Assembly: GCA_029945375.1 (NCBI GenBank)
Contig: CM057058.1
Span: 3,844,001 to 3,908,000 of the forward strand
DNA length: 64,000 bases
Direction of reading: 5' to 3'
From: Agaricus subrufescens
Lineage: Eukaryota; Basidiomycota; Agaricomycetes; Agaricales; Agaricaceae
The notes under the pieces were generated by a model, which made no database searches, was not told the origin of the DNA, and saw only the letters and a program-made list of their open reading frames with translations. The position numbers and the translations under genes are program-made. Shown here piece by piece: positions 55,418 to 64,000 of the stretch (within the stretch, counting starts at the first letter, position 1; each line of letters begins with the position of its first letter).

Positions 55418-56507
55418 CGTTGCATGCTCACCAGACCTGTATGGGTGCCATTTTGAGAACGCTGTTCAAGACATTCTCTGCTCTGAGTTGATTCTGTTCT
55501 ACAGTCAATACATCAATGACATGTTAAGCATTGTTTATGCTAGTAATGAGACTGAGGCTTGCACCTCACTTCAGGACACTGTCAAATTCAATGGATGTAC
55601 ATTAGAGTGGTCAGCATCGTCCGATCATCTTATCTTCCTGGATATGACTCTCTTTATTGAGGAGGGCAAGTTATTACACAAGCCCTACAGGAAGCCGCTG
55701 AACCACTTTGAACGTATCCCATGGATCAGCTCTCACCTGTTATATGTCAAAAAGGGCACATTTATGGGGGAACTGAGCAGGCTAGCTACGCTATCCTTGA
55801 GGTTTGATGATTTCTCAAATGCGTGTAGAGACATTGCAGAAATCTACATTATGCATGGTTACCCTCTGTTGTCAATTTGTGCTTGGTTAAGAGAAAATTA
55901 CTGGGTGCGGTGGGAAGTGAGACTTAGGGAAGACTTGCCACTGCGGGCAGACATGCTTGGTCTTAAAAGCGAATATAACATCTCCTGGGATTGGTTTAAT
56001 GTTCAACAACTGTCAGATACAATTAAATCGAGTCGGGCTACGGCAATGTGCTCTCTGGCCTACAGTATCAAGCATCTACCCGATTCTGGGTACTACGCAT
56101 CAATAATCGAGTCTAAACTGCAAATTTCTCTCATTGAGGCTATGCAGAGTACTCTTAGTTTCACACCAGTTGTTCAGGCTGGTATTAACTGGGAATATGC
56201 TGATGCTGGCCCAATGTTTGGGTCATTCTTATGCTTGGACAAACTTGGTTTGTTAGATAAAAAGCTTATTGTGTCTAAAAAATGCAAGAAGCAGCTTATC
56301 AATTTAACCTCTATATGGAGGAAAGTTGTACTGGAGCAATGTGATAGCCTAGCAGTAACATCACCTATTCCTCAACTACCACCGCCTCCAGCGATGGATC
56401 TGGTGGTGGCCCCTGAGATGCCTCAACCTACACACCTGCTTCCGTGGTGTTGTGTTATTGTTAGACATGGGCCGGCTGCTAATATTGGGGGTACACTAGA
56501 TGCATAG
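55418..56507 (+). pseudogene. Reverse transcriptase C-terminal fragment (Penelope-like?)
   Basis: Homology begins near 55418, after a T-rich run, with LGVACSPDL (motif B region). Next come the catalytic block YIND at 55509-55520, where YIDD is expected, and FLDMTLF. Then YRKPLNHFERIPWISSH, KKGTFMGELSRLATLS, and a helical region with WLRENYWVRWEVRL. The order YxDD, FLDM, YRKP resembles Penelope-like elements, of which an endonuclease-less group (Coprina) is known from basidiomycetes; that assignment is tentative. The fingers and motif A are missing and no GIY-YIG domain is seen. The Asp to Asn change and truncation make it inactive. The start is not real; the frame opens earlier in low-complexity sequence. 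Confidence 0.65.
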
Positions 56508-57459
56508 ATCATCCAGAAACCCTGTGATGACTGAGTTCTGTGGATGCTCAATTGCTGAGTATTCTGTGGGCCTGGATGCAGGCCATGTAGCAAGTTCAGG
56601 TGGTAACTGCAGATTAATAACACGGCAGATGAGTATTGCAGGTCTGTGGGCCCGTTTACACCACATCAGTGTCCTGTCTCAGCACGGGGAGATTGGGAGC
56701 TAACAGAGTCTTGTTGAAGCGGCTCTTGGTTGTTACCAGGTGGATGGATCCGATCACTATGCGCAATATCACACAGTTGAATACTACTTGGGATCAACAT
56801 TTTTAGATGGCTGTAATGCTGATATTGTCTACCTTTGTGGTACTGATCTTATGCGATAAGTACCTACCATACCTTTGTGTAGAGGAAGCAGCACTAACTA
56901 TGCTTGTTCCTAATCCCCTAACCTAACCCTAACTGCCTAACTGTGGCCACAGCGGCATCTGGGAGGGGCGGGACTTCCTTTTTAGGTTCACACATTGGGT
57001 GTCCCATTATGGTAAGTACCTGCTCACTGCTTAGTCATATGGCGGTGATCACTTGATTTTTTCCAGCCAGAACACATGACTTTGTCACGTGGGCTTGGAC
57101 ATTGCCAGTGGACTCCAATGGGAATGGGCTGTACATGCCATTGGTGCTGTACAGTTCTAGTACCTCGGATCATGGCAATCTCTGGCCGAGGTATCAGAAA
57201 GGTAAATCTTGTTTATTACTTTTACTTAATTTTATGTAATAGTTCCACGGACTGGGCAACCACCTTGTGGCTGTGCGATAATGATCAATAAGGTTATTAT
57301 CGATCAAAACGGTAGGTCTCTAATGGATGATGTAAGCCTGATGAGTCTTTTAAAGACAAAATGGGCGGTGCGGGGTATTTTACCACTGCACCCATTGTGC
57401 CCACATTGTCTCCAACTCAGTGTTATATCGTGCCCTGACCTTTGGCCGGTGCGCTCTTC
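56508..57459 (+). other. Unassigned sequence after the RT fragment
   Basis: Plus-strand frames at 56500-56703 and on to about 56860 are open apart from one stop and may be a decayed downstream part of the same protein or a neighbour. No motif is recognised. Near 56910-56940 lies cctaacctaaccctaac, a short telomere-like run of CCTAA and CCCTAA units. Confidence 0.35.
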
Positions 57460-57990
57460 CTAACCCCCATTGTCATTATTATCATTATAGACATTACTGC
57501 CAGTGGTGTTCACTTGAGTATTGGCATTTGTGGTTCTTGCTTTTTTGTGTCGTTCTCTCTCCTTCTCCCGATGATGAGCGAGTGCTGGATCAGCATCCAA
57601 CAGTTCTCCTACCAACTCCCAGACATCAGGTGCATAGGTTTGCATTCCTTGAGCTATTTTGTCAATTGTGCACTCTTTTAACTGATCAGCTGTAATTGAT
57701 GTAGCATTAAAATGGAAGCCTTTATCCGGTCTGGTAAGATTTTGTAGCTGCAAAGTAAGAGTGCTTGTGTATTCTTGTTTCATCCATTGCTTCATAATGC
57801 TGCTACTGATCTCCTGATGGACCAGCCATTGCAACAGGCAAGGCAAGCTTTCCAAAAATGCTTGAATATATTGCAAACTGTTGACTCCAGGCTCAAGCAG
57901 TGAGTGATGAATTAGATTGTCAAGTGGAATGTTGCTCTCTTCAAGAACATTGATAACATTATAAAATGGGGGTGGGACATCAGTTGGGGG
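57460..57990 (-). pseudogene. Fragment of a transposon-associated basidiomycete protein (copy 2)
   Basis: Minus-strand frame from about 57990 to 57460, longer and better kept than the copy at 53985-54440. It shows SIMKQWMKQEYTSTLTLQLQ, GFHFNATSITADQLKECTI and DVWELVGELLDADP, then a charged and Asn-rich tail (REKERERHKK). I recall closely similar proteins from many Agaricomycetes, usually near repeats, but know no biochemical role. The start is outside the clear part. Confidence 0.55.
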
Positions 57991-58785
57991 GGGGAGATGA
58001 CATGGTGCTGTTGAGGAGACAATAGAAGCTGTGGCCTTATATGTTTTTCTTGGTATCTATTCATGGTAGCTGCTCATGGAGAGCAGGAGCATATGGCCTT
58101 CTCATTTTAGCTGGAGCATGAATGACACTATCCTGAATTAGCATATGTTATGGTCACACATTTTATATAAGCAGATAGGTAAATTATATAATATTTTTTT
58201 CGCTCTGACACGCGCAGGAACCTAGCTCGGTGATGCCTGAGAGAGGAGTGGTGCCAGCCACTTACATGTAAGCACACCTCTTTACAAGGTGTTTGGGCCT
58301 ATTTGGCCAAACGTGCAAATGATGTCAAGTGAGCTGGGTAGGGGCCTGATGTGGGAACCATGTTCGGCCTGTGAGCCAGTGATGAGATATAAGGAAAATG
58401 ACATATGTATATCTTTCTCTGTTCTTTGGAAAAAACATATCTGAGAAATTGCTCTAGTATTGTCAGAAAAATATTGACAAATACAAGAAAAATTGTGCGA
58501 TCCGAATGATACTAGAATGAATGCATATAGCTTAGTATTGACAGAAATATTTGCAATTACTTTGGTGTTGTATCATTGGCCACCGAGCTTATTACGTAAG
58601 CAGCCAAGTTTGATACCTCAAAAAATGCGGTAATTTTGTTCTCTTTTGATGTTCCTTATTTTGTGGGAAAGTATCCAATATTGGGCGAGTTATTCACAAA
58701 AAACTCGCCCGGAGTCGACTCTTTTGGGGAATTTCGCACACAAATAGCCACCCATAAGTTGGATGTCCAGCCCCGGGAATTGCCA
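57991..58785. repeat. Direct repeat unit E copy 2 and inverted repeat F right arm
   Basis: 58140-58370 matches 54470-54720 in the same orientation; 58618-58760 is the reverse complement of 54735-54860. The sequence between is AT-rich with no ORF of note. Confidence 0.65.
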
Positions 58786-58798
58786 GTGGCTGTTCCCG
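58786..58798. repeat. Target-site duplication of LINE-2 (left)
   Basis: gtggctgttcccg, repeated at 60402-60414. Confidence 0.92.
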
Positions 58799-60401
58799 TT
58801 TTTTTTTTTTTTAGATCAAATTTTATTAAGCGCCGCCCGATCGCATAGCGCTCCTGGCCGGAGGCCAGGAAAAAGGTGGAAAAAACAAATCGCCAGACAA
58901 CAAAGTATGAAGAATAAATGAAAACAGAACCCGAAACACACGAAGCTATATAACACAGACAGGTGCCCCTAGCGACAGTAGAGAAGCTGAGACGGAGTAT
59001 TGAGCAATGAAAGAGACTGAGAGAGAGACTTAGAATATAAGTACATGACCATATCATGAGACGCATGAAAGAAGGAAAGAGATGAGAAGATGGATTGGAG
59101 TCTGAGAGATCAAACCGGAAGCCAAAACAGGGTCTGTGCAAGCGCAGGGGGATTCAGGACGGCCAGGGGCCGATTACCGTTACAGGACCTAAATAAGTTT
59201 GGCACGGTCCGAAGACCGCCAAGCCAATAGAGACCTTCCTCGACCGCTCTATTCGCAGCTTGGTAAAGCCTAAGCCTCGGGGTTGCCGCCCCTGGCCTCT
59301 TGGTAGTTATGGTAATCCGCTATAGGGATAGGGCGGATTTCTATGAGTTCGTCGGAGTGTATGATAGTGACGGGGATGAAGAGTTGGGCAAAGGTAGGGC
59401 CCGGTTTCTCGCGTATGAAGATTGGTTCGGAGTGGGGGAAGGGGTCTAGTCCTAATAGACTGCGCTGGTGGTTTTTGAGGCGGTGCATGTGTTCGACATG
59501 GACGCTCCACTTGTCCTCCTCTTTCCTGGGGCATGAGGGGCCTTGGAAAGAGAAGGCCTTGGGGTTGTCGATGAGGAACAGTATGACGTCCTCGATGCGG
59601 GTATAATCATGGTCGGTACGTCTGGCATACCAGGAGCACTCGTTGAGGATGTGACGCCAAGTTTCAAGGGTGTGACGGTGACCGGGGCATGTGGTGGAAG
59701 GGGGGGGATCGGAATTAGCGAAGAACCGATCGCGGTAACTACCGATAGGCGCATGGTTTGTGGTAGCTCAGCAAAATCTTGCGTAAAGCTGGTTGGATTT
59801 GGCGGCGGAAGTGAAGAGGTATGTGCCCATCCATGGGCCGTTACCGTGAGTGGTAGGGGCGAGGTGCTCTTCTGATACTCTGTCCGTCATAGGCAGGAAT
59901 CTTTTCCCCTTGAAGAACCCCGACTTGGGGTCATGGAAGTCTTGTACCCACTGAGCAGTGGCTGTCTGTTTGATAGTGAGGTGGCATTTTTGTAGGGTTT
60001 GGGAAGGGGGGAAGACCGTTTTGCGATCATATGAAGCGTGTCTTGCGCTGGTGGCTGTGCGTTTGACGATGCAGGGGGCACATTTGCGGTCGAATGTTTT
60101 GTGTTTGCACCTTGGCATACTAGCGGAGCGAAACCCTGTGATTGTGATGTGGATGTTGGGAGCCGCTTCTACTAAGTCGCTTAGAGCTCCGGCAAGAGCT
60201 ATGTTGATGGATTGTCCTTTATGGGATGCGCTATTGAATATGTGTCCTCGAAGGACGGGAACACATGGCGAGAGAAGTTGAACGTGCTGAATGGTGTGGT
60301 GTGGGTGGGCCCGGATGTGTTGTGTGATTTTGGTGATAGCCATGATGGCCGACCACGTATGGGCATTTGTGATGGACATTCGTCTTCCCGCCGGGAGGGT
60401 G
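58799..60401 (-). mobile_element. 5'-truncated Tad-like LINE (LINE-2)
   Basis: 1,603 bp on the minus strand. The poly(A) tail appears as a T run at 58799-58813. A perfect 13-bp duplication flanks it. Its 3' end (gcgatcgggcg, ATAAA, tttgat, A tail) matches LINE-1 at 2785-3613. The 3' untranslated region spans about 58814-59269. Confidence 0.93.
59270..60401 (-). pseudogene. LINE-2 ORF2 end (RNase H region and zinc motif), one TGA
   Basis: One minus-strand frame of about 377 codons from the 5' break to a TAG at 59270-59272, interrupted by one TGA near 59768 (in YARFC-stop-ATTNHAPIG, where Arg is likely). The first part (THTWSAIMAITKITQHIRAH) fits the RNase H region of Tad-type ORF2. The C-terminal motif is CPGHRHTLETWRHILNEC, followed by YTRIEDVILFLIDNPK. 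The upstream endonuclease and reverse transcriptase are missing. Confidence 0.8.
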
Positions 60402-60793
60402 GTGGCTGTTCCCGTGTGGCTCATGGCTACAGCATGGCCCCGTGGTGGCTGTGCTGCCACCACTCCACTCCCATACCTCCATGTTCGTCTCGTCACAGGT
60501 CGCTGCTATGCACACCGATTGGGGTGAAATTGATTTCGGGAGTCTGTGGCAATGCAAAGGGGAAGAGTAGAAAACGAGGAGGGGAGAGGTGTAAAATCGG
60601 GCCGAGGAAAAATATGTCAATTTAGCAGATAGGTACATTCAAAAGAATTCGTCATCTTGAGCTGTATACTGACCCTAACTTTACCAAATTCTAGCTGCGC
60701 ATTGCGATTATAATAGGTTCACTGTATACGAAGTTTGAAGTAAATTGAACCACGTTTACCCTTGTTATTCATCGTCGAACTCAAGATTGTTCA
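60402..60793 (+). other. Spacer with LINE-2 target duplication and ggtggc-rich sequence
   Basis: 60402-60414 is the right copy of the 13-bp duplication. It is followed by tgtggctcatggctac and further ggtggct words related to those at 54700 and 54900. The rest to 60793 shows no gene and may be the upstream region of the next locus. Confidence 0.5.
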
Positions 60794-61805
60794 ATGTCAC
60801 CCATAAAGAATATTCCGCAGGTAATTCTATTTTGTACTAACACTCCTCATATTTTAGGTACACGTTGACGGCCTCTACTGCTATTCACACTCACGATTTG
60901 AAGCCAAACGATCAAGGCATTGTGTGACAGCAAGCCAGTCTACGCATTGGCTACAACACCATTACTTTGTATGCTTTTCTTTTCGATTGACGTTGTTTCA
61001 GCACTGATACTATTGTCCCAAATTCAAGGATTTGTACGGTATCATATGGATGAAAAGGCTAATATGCTTACCGCGCAAGCACGGCCTGTATCTTAAAGAC
61101 GTACTTAAAATCGGTAAGCCCTCCTTGCTCATTAGTCTAGATTTCGAGTTGTATACCTATCGATTTCACCCGCCTTATCATGGCTGCCTTACCAATTATT
61201 ATGTTTTGGATTGGTCGTGATGGGCCCTCAAGGGACATAAGGGGTTTAAACTTACCCCCGATCAACTGAAAATTGAGATCGATGGTCGGATGATTACTCG
61301 GGGTTTGAAGAAGGATTCGAATGGGAAGTGGATTTGGATTGACGACTATGTGATCAAACAAGAGGAAGTTGTGGCGGCAGTTTTACCTTTGGAAATTCCC
61401 CTCCCAGCCGCAGAGTTAAACTCCGCACCTCATAATCAAGATCTCCCTACCTCTCCTGTTCCTTCCGTGCCTGTGCAGAATGATCATGCAAGTCCATTTT
61501 CAATTGACGTGTCCGTTGGGCTGATTTCTGTAACTGCGAAGCCTACGATGACACACGCTGCCCAGCCTGTCGAAATAGCAATTGCAAATTCACATACAGC
61601 TCAATCAGGAGAGCAGTTCCTACCCGAGTTGCCAGAGGTATGTTCTATATTTCCTTTTCTTGTTAAAGCGTTAATATGTTTCGGATTTTCTAGCATAAGA
61701 TTGCTCATGAGTGCGAAGATTAGCAGACAATTCAGCTCAATTCTACAGAGAAGGTCGGGATTCTTCTACCAGTAGCCAATTGTCATGTAACTAACGGCGT
61801 CCATA
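60794..61805 (+). pseudogene. Conserved basidiomycete protein of unknown function, broken
   Basis: ATG 60794 starts MSPIKNIPQ. A 37-bp GT-AG intron (60821-60857) then joins to VHVDGLYCYSHSRFEAKRSR and a HWLQHHYF segment. After a possible 33-bp intron comes YYCPKFKDLYGIIWMKRLIC, RKHGLYLKDVLKIGKPSLL and YYVLDWS, then a TGA at about 61218. The frame continues with WALKGHKGFKLT, IEIDGRMITRGLKKDSNGKW and a Pro-rich tail. A further intron (about 61637-61694) leads to HKIAHECED, TAG, QTIQLNSTEKVGILLPVAN. I recall this protein family from many mushroom genomes but know no function. At least two stops and a frameshift near 61818 make it a pseudogene. Its tail runs into the thiolase frame. Confidence 0.6.
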
Positions 61806-62214
61806 ATCACATTCGCCCTTGACTAGTTTACCATCCTCTGCTACCCCAAGCATACCCGTTCCTTTACCCCCACCTGATATCGTGGAGCCCTCGGGTGGCG
61901 ATATTGAAGCTGCGAAACGCGAAATTATGCAACCTTCTTCTACAGCTCCTCCCCCAGATACAACAAGCGAGATAATAAACTTACGGCCTTCACCTCTACT
62001 CCATCCGACATTGGAATCTGAGACACTGTCAAGGCCAACTTCTCTCCAACCGCCTTTCCTATCTCCACTCACCATTCCTGCCATTCCTAGTCATCGCCAA
62101 TCTCCACAATCATCTGAACTGTTTACTCCGTCCGCGGCCTCTGTGTCTGAGGCAACACAGCCTCCACGTTCACATTCCCCTCTCCGATTTCCAGCCTGGG
62201 GACGGGATCAAAAA

Positions 62215-63459
62215 GCATTGACTTGGCTGCTAAGACACGACAACAATGTTGTTATTGTATCTGCCATCCGCTCAGCTATGACCAAAGGAAAAAAGGGTGG
62301 TTTCAAGGACACCAAACCTGATTTCATACTCTCTCATAACCTTCGATCGGTTTATTCGCGCATCAACCTCAATCCCAAGCTCATCAAGGATATTTCTGTT
62401 GGAAATGTCCTCCCACCCGGAGATGGAGCTTCCGCTGCTCATATGGCAGCCCTCTACGCTGGCATTCCCAACACTACCGCCATCAACACTGTCAACCCCC
62501 AGTGCTCTTCGGGTCTTACGGCTGTTACACAGATTGCCAATGAAATTAAAGTTGGACAGATTAGCATTGGCATAGGTGCGTCAGACGTTGTTAGCCTGTG
62601 TTCTTGTCTTTATCATTTTTCCGGGGCTGGTGTCGAGTCAATGACGAGCGGTTTTGGTTCGCAAGCTGCTCCTGATATCTCTGGCACCGTTCTGGAAAAT
62701 CAGGAGGCCCAGGATTGCTTGATTCCTATGGGTATAACCTCCGAAAACATCGCCAAAGACTTCAACATCTCCCAACAAATCCAAGACGAATTCGCAGCTA
62801 AATCCTTCCAAAAAGCTGCTGCTGCCCAAAAAGCTGGCAAATTCAAAGACAAGATTGTTCCCATCAAGGCTGTTGTCATTGACCCTAAGACTGAGAAGGA
62901 GGTAGAGATTTTGGTGGATGCAGATGATGGTATCCGGGATGGTGTCACCGCCACCAGCCTTTCGAAACTTAAACCATCCTTTAGCAAGGGTGGCAGCACC
63001 CATGCCGGAAACGCCTCACAAGTCTCCGACGGTGCTGCTGCTGTTCTACTTACCCGTCGCTCTGTGGCGAAGAAACTCAGCTTACCCATCGTCGGCAAGT
63101 TCGTAAACTCTGCCGTTGTCGGTGTACCCCCATGCATTATGGGCGTTGGCCCTGCATTCGCTATTCCCAAAGTTCTCGACCTCGTTGGCCTCACAAAAGA
63201 TGAAATTGATTTTTACGAAATTAACGAGGCCTTTGCCAGCCAAGCCATTTTCTCTATTCAACACTTCAAGATCCCCTTTGAAAAGGTCGACATAAATGGT
63301 GAGGCCATTGCAATTAGTCACCCGCTTGGCTGCACAGGTGCTCGTCAGATCTCAACAGGTCTGAGCATTGCCAAGCAAACTGGTGGTCGGGTGTTCGTTA
63401 CTTCGATGTGCATTGGTTCGGGAATGGGTATGGCTGCTGTATTTGTTAGTGAGCACTAG
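62215..63459 (+). CDS. 3-ketoacyl-CoA thiolase-like ORF, chimeric N-terminus
   Basis: The thiolase part begins at NNVVIVSAIRSAMTKGKKGG (about 62240). It has the nucleophile Cys in VNPQCSSGLTAV (most relatives have R for this P), GNASQVSDGAAAVLL, GVGPAFAIPKVL, NEAFASQ, the catalytic His in SHPLGCTGARQ (GHP usual) and the second Cys in MCIGSGMG. The Cys-His-Cys triad is therefore intact. Known members cleave 3-ketoacyl-CoA in peroxisomal beta-oxidation. The open frame extends upstream to 61819 through about 130 Ser/Pro-rich residues that belong to the preceding pseudogene. No targeting signal is evident. A 48-base in-frame insert (62576-62623) looks like an intron with a bad acceptor. The lack of other introns suggests a retrocopy. 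Confidence 0.75.
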   Translation, partial: ALTWLLRHDNNVVIVSAIRSAMTKGKKGGFKDTKPDFILSHNLRSVYSRINLNPKLIKDISVGNVLPPGDGASAAHMAALYAGIPNTTAINTVNPQCSSGLTAVTQIANEIKVGQISIGIGASDVVSLCSCLYHFSGAGVESMTSGFGSQAAPDISGTVLENQEAQDCLIPMGITSENIAKDFNISQQIQDEFAAKSFQKAAAAQKAGKFKDKIVPIKAVVIDPKTEKEVEILVDADDGIRDGVTATSLSKLKPSFSKGGSTHAGNASQVSDGAAAVLLTRRSVAKKLSLPIVGKFVNSAVVGVPPCIMGVGPAFAIPKVLDLVGLTKDEIDFYEINEAFASQAIFSIQHFKIPFEKVDINGEAIAISHPLGCTGARQISTGLSIAKQTGGRVFVTSMCIGSGMGMAAVFVSEH

Positions 63460-64000
63460 GAGGCATGTACGATGTTTGACATACCAATGCAAATTCACTT
63501 GTCGGTTTCTCGCGGACTAGCTTGAGATTGGGGCAGGTCATCGGCAATACTGGTGATAACGCAGACGGACTTCTAAGCCAGGGGTTTTAGTATGTATTAC
63601 ATTCTCGGCAACTCCGCCACGATATCACGATGGATACACAAATGGTGAATATAAAGTGATCATAGGGTGTGGTTTATGAAATCAAATTATCGGCGTGGTT
63701 CAATCTATCAGCCAACTGACCGTATTTGTCTGACGATACAGAATAAAACGCCGAGTACAGACTATTTTGCAAGTCTTATACTCACTTTCACGGGTTTCTT
63801 AACTTTACATACGCTCAATCGCATCTAGTCGGCAGCTCGCAAACATCAGAGGGACGAAGACGGGAATGGCTGGACTGAGGAGGCAGGGCAGGGGACGGTC
63901 AAATAACGCATGAGACTCGCACGCCCGGTCGTCACAAGTCCACACGCCGGGTTGTGTGTCTGAGTCTCACGCTCCCTAGATAATGATGAGGTTATAGCCA
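63460..64000. other. Right edge, no gene seen
   Basis: No ORF, repeat or RNA gene that I can support. The first part may be thiolase 3' untranslated sequence. Confidence 0.5.

Noticed and set aside
56905..56940. Interstitial telomere array
   Set aside because: Only a few irregular CCTAA/CCCTAA units. It is kept as a hint in the RT finding, not as a telomere feature.
1..64000. tRNA, rRNA or other RNA genes
   Set aside because: I saw no cloverleaf-like or rRNA-like sequence. Only primer-binding sites that pair with tRNA were found.

Overview
The window looks like a transposon-dense stretch of a mushroom-forming basidiomycete (Agaricomycetes) genome. Reasons: short GT-AG introns of about 47-75 bp, a spliced TET/JBP-type dioxygenase of the kind expanded in Agaricomycetes, Tad-like LINEs, chromodomain Gypsy elements, and several conserved proteins of the type seen mainly in mushroom genomes. 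No species is assigned. Only two loci at the edges look like ordinary genes: the dioxygenase at 1204-2568 and a 3-ketoacyl-CoA thiolase-like ORF at 62215-63459. Almost everything between is nested mobile DNA. Layout: (a) 1-2568, an edge ORF, a small gene fragment and the dioxygenase gene. (b) 2785-3613, a 5'-truncated LINE with a 16-bp target-site duplication. (c) 3631-10373, on the minus strand: an LTR fragment of the Gypsy-1 family, a truncated chromodomain Gypsy (Gypsy-3) with an extra sense ORF after pol, and a truncated Copia (Copia-3). (d) 10374-39438, a very large Gypsy element (Gypsy-1, LTRs about 1.4 kb, roughly 14.9 kb without insertions). Its 5' LTR is interrupted by Copia-1. Its region between pol and the 3' LTR carries two multi-exon genes on the opposite strand. 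One of them is split by a solo LTR, which is split by Copia-2, which is split by a Tc1/mariner-like MITE. (e) 39439-48527, CpG-rich Gypsy-2 with its own antisense gene, sitting in remnants of an inverted older copy, then a solo Copia LTR. (f) 48528-54720, large palindromic and tandem repeats. (g) 54735-58760, a block with short inverted ends holding a reverse-transcriptase fragment. (h) 58799-60401, a second LINE with a 13-bp duplication. (i) 60402-64000, a broken conserved basidiomycete gene running into the thiolase ORF. Decay pattern: nearly all premature stops in the element ORFs are TGA in place of Arg codons (CGA to TGA), and the two LTRs of Copia-2 differ only at CpG sites as far as I could compare. 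Methylation-driven CpG decay is the simplest reading. The TET/JBP gene at the edge makes this worth noting, because enzymes of that family oxidise 5-methylcytosine.
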